Assembly: GCA_947074225.1 (NCBI GenBank)
Contig: CAMTOX010000085.1
Span: forward strand, 1-7,652
Direction of reading: 5' to 3'
Length of the DNA: 7,652 bases
Origin: an uncultured bacterium
GTDB lineage: Bacteria; Bacteroidota; Bacteroidia; Bacteroidales; Paludibacteraceae
Notes under the pieces: generated by a model
What the model was told of the DNA's origin: nothing
Database searches by the model: none
Seen by the model: the letters and a program-made list of their open reading frames with translations, nothing else
Position numbers and translations under genes: made by a program
Shown: in pieces, positions 1 through 7,306 of the stretch
Layout: each line of letters opens with the position of its first letter
How positions within the stretch are numbered: the first letter of the stretch is position 1

Positions 1-46
1 AGATTTCTGAATGTGACTGGAGTTCAGACGTGTGCTCTTCCGATCT
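1..46 (+). other. Illumina TruSeq index (P7) adapter remnant, artificial sequence
   Basis: Positions 13-46 match the 34-base constant part of the TruSeq read-2/index adapter, beginning GTGACTGGAGTTC and ending GCTCTTCCGATCT. Positions 1-4 (AGAT) match the end of the P7 flow-cell arm. The eight bases between them (5-12, TTCTGAAT) sit where the i7 index belongs; their reverse complement, ATTCAGAA, is the TruSeq HT index I know as D705. The order arm, index, adapter, insert is exactly that of a library molecule, so the insert starts at 47. This is untrimmed adapter at a contig end and should not be annotated as genome. Confidence 0.97.
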
Positions 47-139
47 ACAGTTATTTATTGTTAGCGAAACATGATTGGCGCTTAAAGAAGTAGTTATTTG
101 GATTTTATACTATTTAAATATCAATATTGAGAAGGGGAG

Positions 140-174
140 TTATAGAGAGAATACATTTCATATTCTCTCTATAA
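140..174 (-). terminator. Perfect 14-bp hairpin downstream of gene 1, likely transcript end
   Basis: Positions 140-153 (TTATAGAGAGAATA) are the exact reverse complement of 161-174, with a 7-nt loop at 154-160. The hairpin begins 18 nt past the stop codon of the 1197-aa gene, where an intrinsic terminator is expected. The stem is AT-rich, and in the minus direction it is followed by CTCCCCTTCTC rather than a clean U-run. It could therefore be a weak terminator, a Rho-assisted end, or a 3'-stabilising stem. The dyad itself is certain; the terminator role is inferred from position. Confidence 0.55.
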
Positions 175-192
175 TGTATCAAATCATACTGC

Positions 193-3100
193 TTATTTAT
201 TATTAACAATTAATCGAGTGGTCTTTTGTAAGCCATCATTAAGTTCTATCTTAACTAAATAGACACCTGGATAAGATGGAGCTCTGAGTTCATTCTCACC
301 ATCCATAATATCATATATCATCACTAAGATTCCAGTAGATGAATAAACTTTTACCTTTCCTTTTTGTGGTGCCTCAACAATAAACTGTTGACTCACTATG
401 GTAATAGGTGTTACATTTATATCATCTGATAAACGCTGAGGATAAAACGGACAGGTAAATAGTTCTACCCCATCGCTTCTAAGAATTCGTGCCTGATAAT
501 AGGAGTTGAAATCTAACTCTCCACCCTCAACATAATAGTTTGCTTTAGTTGCTCCATTAATGATGGAATCATTGCGATACCATTGATAACTCTGGAAATC
601 ATAACCACCATTATAAGTCATATTCTTTAATCCTAGAACATCATTCCATAGCTGTTTTATAACCATCTTAGAATAATTTACTACAAAGTTCATTGGAACA
701 GAATGCTCTCCACAGTCAAATTTTTCATCCACAAAACGCACTTGAGCCTCATATACTCCTGCTCTAATACCACTTGGTAATGGTATTGTAATGATATTAT
801 CGCTCACCACTTCCTCTTTATCTATAAATCCAACGCCTTTAGCTTTATCATTAAACATTAAGCTGTATTTTGTTGGTGTACTACCATTATTCTGATAGCC
901 AATCACAAACGATTCATCGTCCTCACAAATAGCCGTCATCTCATTCCATTCAATCTTCATGACAGGATTAATGGTTATATTTAAATAGACGACACTATCG
1001 CAACCAGCTCCAGTAATAAGCTTATCTTGATAGTCGCCCGAGTCGTATATTAAGATGCCGTTGAAATCGTAAGGTTCACCCTCACAAATGACTACTGTAT
1101 CTTTAACCTCGAAAAGGTCGGATACTGTCAATTTAAGTTCTAATATACTATCGCAGCCGGCAGCTGTCAATAGTGTATCTCTATAAGTTCCTGTTTCGGT
1201 ATAGTATTTACCATTGAAGCGCGTGCTTTGTCCTTCGCATATTTTCACTTCTGTACTCTTAAGATTCGATTCTATCTTTGGTACCACAACTTCAAAGCGA
1301 AATGTATCCAAACACTCATCGTTTGCCATACTTGCCACAATCATAGCATTAAAAGTACCACCATCTGGACCATAATCTACAATAGGATTCTTCTCATGTG
1401 AAGTCATGCCATTACCAAAATCCCAATAGACCTCATCTACATTAACATTATTGAGTATCCCGATTTCGGTAGTCACAGTACAAAGATTTCTAAACTCTAC
1501 CGTATTATTACATTCCGTAGGATTCCATTTAAAGGTAGCATTGGCTAAAGGCCATCTTGGCGATAACACTGCCGACACATTAAAGAAACATCCAGGATTA
1601 GTTGGATATATTACTTTACAAACATACTCACAGGTATCGCCTACAGTAGGCTGAATACACCTTTCCTGACTAACCACAACATATGGATCATTCTTTTTGT
1701 ACCATAAATAGGAAAATCCTTTAGGTGCACACACACTATCTGGTGTTGATTCACCACAACTTATCCCCTCCAATGCTGCTTTATCACAATCTAAGGAGAA
1801 ATAGGCGTATCCGTAATGAACCGTATAGATACAATCTTTAGTCGTAAGTCTTATTTTTATGTTTTGTCCGGCAAGAGACGATAAGTTTAAACCTATCAGG
1901 TCCCAATCGTGCCATACAACATCCCCGTAAATGTGCCATCCTGTGGTATTTACTCCAGGAATAAACTCTGCAGCACCACATATTGGGTCGATAATTCTAT
2001 TTAGCATATCCAAAATCTCAATCTTAAACAGAGGTTGTTCTGGTGGATCATGAGAAGGATCCTCCAATACTACTGCATATCTCAATAATAAAATAGGCAT
2101 AGCAGAGTCAACAACATAGGTAAATGTTATACCTTCTGCTTCACCACCTCCCAACCAGTTACCTAATCGTATGGAAGCAAGATCACCAGGAGGAATTACC
2201 TGTAACATATTATCTGTACGTTCGTCTCTATCTTGACTAATATTTACGGTATGTCTGCTATTTGCATCATACTGACCGAAATCTACAATACCTTGATTGG
2301 CATATGGATTCGAATAAGAGCCATATGAACCTTGAACCATTTGCCTATTACTAAAATCGAGATAATTTATACAACCTTCATTTGTTACCACTAGTTTATC
2401 ATTCGCCTTCACCCATATACTATTCTCAGTACTATCGCAAACATTACGTATCCAGATAGCATATCTGCCTTTTTCTGGAAGAGTAAATTGTGCTGGCGAT
2501 GTTTGTCCACTCAAGGTGAACCAAGTATCGTCAGTGCCATAATCATTATGATATAGAATCTCATAATTAGAACCTGTGCCACTCCAAGTCATGGTCACAG
2601 CTGTTCCCATTAAATTTATGTTCACATCCTCAGGTTTCGGACAATTGCGAGAATAAATCTGTATGTTATCTATTACACCACCAGGTAACATAATCTTAGA
2701 AGCGTTATTAACCCACAAAAACACCAAACGGGCTGGCTTACCTGTTCCTATAACAGAGAAGTTTGCCGATTTCCAAGTTGATGAACGTACCATCTGTTTA
2801 GAATCGGTAGTAAATCCAGGATTCACTGCTTTTGAAGAAGAACGTGACCAACTTGGTATAGAAGTATTCGCATTAGAGCCCACAACCTCTGTCGAGTCAG
2901 TAACCCAACACACATACATATAGTCCAAAGATACTTCTCCAAAACATTTCCAATCAAAAGAAATATCATAGGTTACACCAGGCGATAAAATAAAGGTTCT
3001 AGAAGCTGTAACCCATCCTTCATTATTAACATACGAGGAAGTAGCACCAGAATCGGGCGAGATATAGAGAGCTGAAGGAGCAGAGTTATAATCGGCACCT

Positions 3101-3786
3101 CCTATAACCCATTTATTTACACAATTTCTATGACCCTGTAATTTCCATTTTGCATTTTCTACCGAATCACTAAAATCGCAATCATAATTCATTATTGATA
3201 ATTCATGAATATAGAAGTTATCTATACATCCACTATTAGGAACTCCTATGTTATTACCATTATTTTTCCAAATAAATACCACACGTTGAGGTTGTCCGCT
3301 ACCAACAATCTCAAATGCACAATTAGAGTAACCACGTGCACCCGAAATCTTTTGCTTAAATGTTTGTGCATACCAATTCGGATATGTAGCATTGACCCCT
3401 GCACTCATAGGAGTTAGGATACTATCCATAAAACATACCGAGAGCTCGTCAGAACCCACTTCACCATTTGCACGCCAATCAAAAGTAATAGCATATTTTA
3501 CCCCTACAGGCAACGTAAAAGTATAGTAGGCCATAATCAATGAACTATCGGCAGTGTGATAAGTGGCCGTACTACCTCCATTATTAGAGACATATAACCC
3601 TTTACTTCCTGATAATACAGATGCATTACCTACTGCCCAACTATTGTAACTATCGTTTACAAAAACCCATCCCACTGTGTCGTTGCTCGACTCAAAACCA
3701 GAAGAGTAGAACACTCCCTGAGCATATAATGAAGAGAATGTTATGGTAGTAATAAATAAGATGATACTAAAGTAAATTTTCTTCAT
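193..3786 (-). CDS. Large secreted adhesin-like multidomain protein with T9SS-type sorting domain (paralogue 1)
   Basis: A 1197-residue exported protein with no recognised catalytic domain; an adhesive or surface-binding role is inferred. Residues 1-23 form a signal peptide (KK, hydrophobic core, LYA|Q). Two tandem jelly-roll domains of cleaved-adhesin/choice-of-anchor J type follow at about 24-199 and 200-382, each with an FDW strand and an ending like GCIDN or GVIDN. Next come a fibronectin-III-like domain (383-469), a module with SIRLGNW, YAVVLEDPSH and HYGYAYFSLDC (470-668), an Ig-like domain (669-745), and a PKD-like domain with VYWDFGNG (758-836). Two CEG...GCDS repeats (840-941), a module of unknown function (945-1038) and an Ig-like segment (1040-1115) precede the end. 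The last 60 residues, with PGVYLVKI and TRLIV, resemble a T9SS type A sorting domain. The start is the only one placing the signal peptide at the N-terminus; no Shine-Dalgarno is seen, as is usual in Bacteroidota. The gene follows its paralogue after 345 bp. It is intact. Confidence 0.95.
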   Translation of the reverse strand: MKKIYFSIILFITTITFSSLYAQGVFYSSGFESSNDTVGWVFVNDSYNSWAVGNASVLSGSKGLYVSNNGGSTATYHTADSSLIMAYYTFTLPVGVKYAITFDWRANGEVGSDELSVCFMDSILTPMSAGVNATYPNWYAQTFKQKISGARGYSNCAFEIVGSGQPQRVVFIWKNNGNNIGVPNSGCIDNFYIHELSIMNYDCDFSDSVENAKWKLQGHRNCVNKWVIGGADYNSAPSALYISPDSGATSSYVNNEGWVTASRTFILSPGVTYDISFDWKCFGEVSLDYMYVCWVTDSTEVVGSNANTSIPSWSRSSSKAVNPGFTTDSKQMVRSSTWKSANFSVIGTGKPARLVFLWVNNASKIMLPGGVIDNIQIYSRNCPKPEDVNINLMGTAVTMTWSGTGSNYEILYHNDYGTDDTWFTLSGQTSPAQFTLPEKGRYAIWIRNVCDSTENSIWVKANDKLVVTNEGCINYLDFSNRQMVQGSYGSYSNPYANQGIVDFGQYDANSRHTVNISQDRDERTDNMLQVIPPGDLASIRLGNWLGGGEAEGITFTYVVDSAMPILLLRYAVVLEDPSHDPPEQPLFKIEILDMLNRIIDPICGAAEFIPGVNTTGWHIYGDVVWHDWDLIGLNLSSLAGQNIKIRLTTKDCIYTVHYGYAYFSLDCDKAALEGISCGESTPDSVCAPKGFSYLWYKKNDPYVVVSQERCIQPTVGDTCEYVCKVIYPTNPGCFFNVSAVLSPRWPLANATFKWNPTECNNTVEFRNLCTVTTEIGILNNVNVDEVYWDFGNGMTSHEKNPIVDYGPDGGTFNAMIVASMANDECLDTFRFEVVVPKIESNLKSTEVKICEGQSTRFNGKYYTETGTYRDTLLTAAGCDSILELKLTVSDLFEVKDTVVICEGEPYDFNGILIYDSGDYQDKLITGAGCDSVVYLNITINPVMKIEWNEMTAICEDDESFVIGYQNNGSTPTKYSLMFNDKAKGVGFIDKEEVVSDNIITIPLPSGIRAGVYEAQVRFVDEKFDCGEHSVPMNFVVNYSKMVIKQLWNDVLGLKNMTYNGGYDFQSYQWYRNDSIINGATKANYYVEGGELDFNSYYQARILRSDGVELFTCPFYPQRLSDDINVTPITIVSQQFIVEAPQKGKVKVYSSTGILVMIYDIMDGENELRAPSYPGVYLVKIELNDGLQKTTRLIVNNK
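964..1269 (-). repeat. Tandem CEG...GCDS protein repeats in paralogue 1
   Basis: Two adjacent units of about 50 residues (840-889 and 892-941 of the protein). Each has the pattern I-C-E-G, then F-N-G, then G-x-Y-x-D-x-L, then A-G-C-D-S, then a short beta-strand-like ending (LKLTV, LNITI). The two cysteines per unit (C850/C878 and C901/C929) are well placed for an intra-repeat disulfide, which is an inference. Such repeats are common in long secreted Bacteroidota proteins, often in many copies; here there are only two. The CDS triplet is encoded by TGC GAT AGT in both units. Confidence 0.85.
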
Positions 3787-3936
3787 AGTAATTCGCGTTT
3801 TAAAAAGATGAGATTGAAAAGGACCAGTTCTATCTTATAAGCAATGATATGGTATTTATTCTGTTTTTATGTTTTATATGCTTCTCTATTCTAACAGAGG
3901 AATAGAACCTCATATATTGCGTAGTTTACTATATAG

Positions 3937-3967
3937 AACAACTATCTATCAAATAGCAAGTCACAAA
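3937..3967 (-). promoter_or_regulatory. Weak Bacteroidota-type promoter candidate for gene 1
   Basis: On the minus strand a TTTG (3964-3967) is followed after 19 nt by TAGTTGTT (3937-3944). The Bacteroidota housekeeping consensus is about TTTG, 19-21 nt, then TAnnTTTG. The spacing fits, but the -7 box matches only four of its six defined bases. It lies just past the terminator of the upstream gene, so it would give gene 1 its own transcript with a leader of roughly 145 nt. This is a low-confidence guess in AT-rich DNA, where such matches occur by chance. Confidence 0.22.
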
Positions 3968-3978
3968 CTATAAATAAT

Positions 3979-4030
3979 AAAAAAACAATATCACTCATCA
4001 ATCTGCAGATCGACATAGTGATATTGTTTT
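3979..4030 (-). terminator. Intrinsic terminator of gene 2
   Basis: Positions 4017-4030 (AGTGATATTGTTTT) are the exact reverse complement of 3982-3995, giving a perfect 14-bp stem around a 21-nt loop. Read on the minus strand, the stem ends in TTTT and runs on to a total of seven Ts (3979-3985), then ATTATTT, the classic U-tract. It lies about 100 nt past the stop codon of the 1040-aa gene. The loop contains a palindrome, ATCTGCAGAT (4001-4010), which could add a small inner stem. On the plus strand only four Ts follow, so it is mainly directed at the minus-strand transcript. Confidence 0.85.
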
Positions 4031-4131
4031 ATTAAATCGGTCAAATAGTAATTATAAATATCCTTTTATATTCAACAAAGAATAGTTGTCATACCACTAT
4101 ATTATTCCATTTCATTTCTGTCAATTATTGA

Positions 4132-7100
4132 CTATTTTGTATTTGTAACAACGATACGTTCTACGCGACGTTCTGACTCATCAACCACCTGCAATAGGTA
4201 AACACCTGGTTCAGAAGGCGCAATGATATAATTATTTTCATAGAGAGTTACACTACGCAATAGTATACCACCCGTTGTCCATAACTTAGCTTCACCCTTA
4301 CCTAATATCGTAATACGTATCTGTTCACTTGGTCCAACAATAGATGGCGTAATATTAATAGCAGGACGTGGAGACTTTGGTGTATATGGACAGCTCATTA
4401 AAGAACTACCATCGGCACGAGTTACAGAAACACGGTAGTTATCGGTTGTACTTAATGTATTACCTTCACCTAAATAAATATACGAGCTTGTTTCACCAGG
4501 TATTGGAGCACCATTCTTATACCACTGATAGCTTGTAAAATTAAATCCTCCGTTAAAATCTGAATTCTTAAGAGATATCACATTATTAAACTTCTGTTTC
4601 ATAATAGTATCTGGATAAAGCACTGCAAAGTTCATTGGCATGATAACATTACCACAGAAATAAGTACTATCATAGAAGATTATATTAGCAGTATAATAAT
4701 CAGGCGGACAAACGTCAGGCAACGTCACCGTAATAGAGTTATCTAAATATGGCGACTCTATATCGACAAAGCCTGCTGCCAACGCCGTTGCCCCAAAGTT
4801 TATGGCATAACTAGTCGGGTTATAAGATGGGGTAAATGTTATAGTGAAATTCGGATCGTCAGCACAAATTTCTGCTACAGGGTCAAACACTATAGAAAGA
4901 ACAGGATTCACCTGCAAATAAAGCGTCACTATACTATCGCATCCCATAGACGAAAGAAGCGTATCTGTATAAACACCTGTAGTACTTAACATATAACCAT
5001 TAAAGTCGTAAATGGTGCCCTCGCAAATAGTATCATAAACATATTCTTTAAATTCAGCATGAACTTGAAGATTTAATGTTACAATACTATCGCAACCACA
5101 GAACGTCTTGAAAGTATCTACATAGAGACCTTCATCTGTATATGGTTTTTTATTATGAATATATGTACCATCCTCACAAATATTGGCTTTTACAATAGTA
5201 TCGTAATCTAATATTGGTGGTACATTAATATCAATCAATAATGTGTCTAGACACTGATCTTCTGCCATACTCGAGACTAAAGTCACCGTATATTGCCCAC
5301 CTTCATTAGGGAATGTGAAAATTGGATCGGTTTCACGTGAGGTCTGTCCATTAGTTACACTCCAATAATAAGTACTAGGAACATCGGTCGTTGCACCACG
5401 GTTTGAATTAATAAAACTCTTATTCATGAATTCAACACGGTTCTTACAATCTCTTGGAGCCCATCTTGTCAACGATTGACTTACTGGCCACTTAGGTAAA
5501 AGAGATAATGTTAAATTGAAATAACAATTTGGATTCTCAAGCAACATTACTTTACATATATAATCTGAAGTATCATTCTCTGAAGCACTAAACGTACGAT
5601 TAGTACTTACAATAACACCTGGATTATTTACTGAATACCACTGATAGGCAAATCCTTCTGGAGCACGTATACTTGTTGTTGTTGCACCACCACAAGTTTC
5701 ACCCTCAAGTAATGCTTGGGCGCAGTCTAAAGTAAAGTAAGCGTATCCATAGTGTCCTGATGCATTACAGTCGTAAGTAGTAAAACGCACTTTAATAGTT
5801 TGACCAATATAAGGACTTAGATTTAAACCCATTGTGGTCCAATCTTTCCATTTCACTATATCATACCCACTTCCATACACATGCCAATCCTGAGTATTAG
5901 TACCTGGAACAAAGTCGGCCACACCACAAGTTGGGTCAATAACAGAACCATTTTGGTCCAGCAACTCTAAACGGAAACGAGGTTGTTCTGAGTAACCATG
6001 ATTTGGATCTTGAAGTACAACAGCATATTTAAGAAGTAAGATAGTTGCAGAAGAGTCTATTAATATATCGTAGGTTATAGATTCTGCTTTAGCATTAATT
6101 TCCCAGTTCCCTAAACGTACTGAAGCAACCTCACCACGTGGTACCGTTGGCAAGCCATTTCCCGTTCGAGGGTCGTAGGCTCCTAAACCATAGTGCACTG
6201 TATGTCTACTCGAAGAGGAAAGAAAACCATTATCCACCTTACCTACTAATTGATATGGATTTGAGAACACACCGGTATGACATGTCACATTTGGACCATT
6301 TAAATCAATATAATCTACACAAGCAGCTAATGAGGTATAAACAAGTACATTTGTGATTACAGTCCAAGAACTGGTATCGTCATCGCAATGAGCACGTACC
6401 CAAAACGTATAAATACCCTTGGTTAATCCAGTAATAGAATCAATTCTTTGCGTAACATTATTATGAGTTGTCCAAGAAACATCGTTAGAGTTCTTATACA
6501 TCACATCCCAAGAGTTTGCATTACTACTCCAAGTTAATGTACCTACATCGGCAGTAGAGCCCATATTAAACGTAAGATTCGTAGGTTTAGGACATGCTGT
6601 CTTAAGATTTATCTGAACGTTATCTATACAACCACCTGGATTATTGGCACTTGTTTGAGCATTAGTCCAGAAGAAAACCAGTTTTACTGGAGTACCAGCA
6701 GAGTTAACCTCGAAAGAACCATGTTGCCAAGTAGCATAACTCGACATGATTGTATCTGAACTAGTGCCATAGGTTTGCCAAGGTTTAGCATACATCTTTA
6801 CACCAGAACCTGCACCATTATTGTTCGTTGCCCAAGCATTTACGGGCTCTGTTGTAGAAGAAACCCAAGCGCAATACAACATATCTGTACCATTTCCTAA
6901 GGCCATCCAATCAAAATCTACTTGATAACGGCCGGCAGGTAAATTAAATGTTCTATAAGCAATTGCTGAACCTTTTGTTGTTGTATAAGATGCTGTTGCG
7001 CCATTATCACAAGAAATATACATACTATGAGTACCCTGATTGGCCTCAGCAGTACCAAAAACCCAGGTATTGTTATAAGCACTACCTTTTACGATTGTCC

Positions 7101-7254
7101 ATAAAGCATTTTCTGCAGGATCTTCAAAACCACAAAAATAGGGTAAAGTAACAGCCTGAGCATTTAATATGCTTACTGAACAAACCAACATCACAAGCAT
7201 CATGCATAATTGAAACATGATTTTTCTAAAAAATAAAAGTAAATTTTTCTTCAT
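4132..7254 (-). CDS. Large secreted adhesin-like multidomain protein with T9SS-type sorting domain (paralogue 2)
   Basis: A 1040-residue exported paralogue of the downstream 1197-aa protein; no enzyme motif is seen, and adhesion or matrix binding is inferred. Residues 1-33 are a long signal peptide (KK and RK, hydrophobic 14-30, LNA|Q). One cleaved-adhesin/choice-of-anchor J type domain follows (34-219, FDW, GGCIDN), then a fibronectin-III-like domain (221-308). Next is a module with SVRLGNW, YAVVLQDPNH and HYGYAYFTLDC (310-511), an Ig-like domain with YQWY (512-590), and a PKD-like domain (600-680). Two CEG/GCDS repeats (683-784), a module of unknown function (790-880) and an Ig-like segment (880-957) lead to a T9SS-type sorting domain (about 980-1040, PGVYLLQV, ERIVV). 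A second ATG at residue 13 (7216-7218) would still leave a signal peptide, but the first keeps the basic n-region. No Shine-Dalgarno precedes either. The stop is TAG. The gene is intact and upstream of its paralogue in the same direction. Confidence 0.95.
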   Translation of the reverse strand: MKKNLLLFFRKIMFQLCMMLVMLVCSVSILNAQAVTLPYFCGFEDPAENALWTIVKGSAYNNTWVFGTAEANQGTHSMYISCDNGATASYTTTKGSAIAYRTFNLPAGRYQVDFDWMALGNGTDMLYCAWVSSTTEPVNAWATNNNGAGSGVKMYAKPWQTYGTSSDTIMSSYATWQHGSFEVNSAGTPVKLVFFWTNAQTSANNPGGCIDNVQINLKTACPKPTNLTFNMGSTADVGTLTWSSNANSWDVMYKNSNDVSWTTHNNVTQRIDSITGLTKGIYTFWVRAHCDDDTSSWTVITNVLVYTSLAACVDYIDLNGPNVTCHTGVFSNPYQLVGKVDNGFLSSSSRHTVHYGLGAYDPRTGNGLPTVPRGEVASVRLGNWEINAKAESITYDILIDSSATILLLKYAVVLQDPNHGYSEQPRFRLELLDQNGSVIDPTCGVADFVPGTNTQDWHVYGSGYDIVKWKDWTTMGLNLSPYIGQTIKVRFTTYDCNASGHYGYAYFTLDCAQALLEGETCGGATTTSIRAPEGFAYQWYSVNNPGVIVSTNRTFSASENDTSDYICKVMLLENPNCYFNLTLSLLPKWPVSQSLTRWAPRDCKNRVEFMNKSFINSNRGATTDVPSTYYWSVTNGQTSRETDPIFTFPNEGGQYTVTLVSSMAEDQCLDTLLIDINVPPILDYDTIVKANICEDGTYIHNKKPYTDEGLYVDTFKTFCGCDSIVTLNLQVHAEFKEYVYDTICEGTIYDFNGYMLSTTGVYTDTLLSSMGCDSIVTLYLQVNPVLSIVFDPVAEICADDPNFTITFTPSYNPTSYAINFGATALAAGFVDIESPYLDNSITVTLPDVCPPDYYTANIIFYDSTYFCGNVIMPMNFAVLYPDTIMKQKFNNVISLKNSDFNGGFNFTSYQWYKNGAPIPGETSSYIYLGEGNTLSTTDNYRVSVTRADGSSLMSCPYTPKSPRPAINITPSIVGPSEQIRITILGKGEAKLWTTGGILLRSVTLYENNYIIAPSEPGVYLLQVVDESERRVERIVVTNTK
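4903..5208 (-). repeat. Tandem CEG...GCDS protein repeats in paralogue 2
   Basis: Two units (protein residues 683-732 and 736-784) correspond to those of the other paralogue. The second is canonical: ICEG, DFNG, GVYTDTL, MGCDSIVTL. The first is degenerate: ICEDG replaces ICEG, IHNKKPY replaces the FNG region, and an extra cysteine gives FCGCDS. The ends GCDSIVTLNLQV and GCDSIVTLYLQV are almost identical, which suggests duplication or gene conversion of this stretch. As in the other gene, CDS is written TGC GAT AGT in both units. Confidence 0.85.
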
Positions 7255-7306
7255 AATGTGGTATTATTAGTAAATTAATATTCATATAGAATTGTATATA
7301 TAGAAG

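Larger units (their letters stand above)
3787..4131. other. Intergenic region between the two paralogues (345 bp)
   Basis: No plausible gene lies here. The gene 2 side (right) carries a strong intrinsic terminator. The remaining 190 bp to the left is the leader of gene 1. That leader contains a weak promoter candidate and a modest dyad, TCTATTC (3885-3891) with GAATAGA (3900-3906) around an 8-nt loop, which would lie in the 5' untranslated RNA. The final bases before the gene 1 start read CGCGAATTACT-ATG on the minus strand, with no purine-rich ribosome site. I recognise no riboswitch or RNA gene. Confidence 0.8.

Noticed and set aside
140..174. The 14-bp inverted repeat as an attachment site or insertion-sequence end
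   Set aside because: It is an isolated hairpin with no matching copy elsewhere in the window, no transposase or integrase nearby and no target duplication. Its place just after a stop codon suits a transcript end better.
964..1269. CEG/GCDS repeats as a DNA-level tandem repeat able to phase-vary
   Set aside because: The similarity is at protein level; apart from short shared words such as ACTATCGCA the DNA units differ too much for slippage, and both genes are in frame throughout.
1451..1654. Plus-strand open frame of 67 codons inside gene 1
   Set aside because: It is fully antisense to the conserved Ig/PKD-like coding region; the peptide has no recognisable domain and no ribosome site or promoter. 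Treated as a shadow.
2663..3417. Plus-strand open frames of 86 and 70 codons inside gene 1 (2663-2923 and 3205-3417)
   Set aside because: Antisense to the adhesin-like domains, with unlikely residue composition and no homologous feature in the paralogue at the equivalent place.
6138..7151. Plus-strand open frames of 72 and 67 codons inside gene 2 (6138-6356 and 6948-7151)
   Set aside because: Antisense to well-conserved coding sequence. The second is a Tyr/Leu-rich shadow of Ala/Thr/Asn codons. No support as genes.
7180..7182. Cysteine 25 in the gene 2 signal peptide as a lipoprotein acylation site
   Set aside because: The residues before it (M-L-V) do not fit a lipobox, which needs a small residue such as Gly or Ala just before the cysteine. 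The normal LNA|Q cleavage site a few residues later fits better.
193..7254. A novel defence, toxin or biosynthetic system
   Set aside because: Only two structural, adhesin-like secreted proteins are present. No nuclease, ATPase, toxin, immunity, methylase or biosynthetic enzyme motif was seen in either protein or in the gaps.
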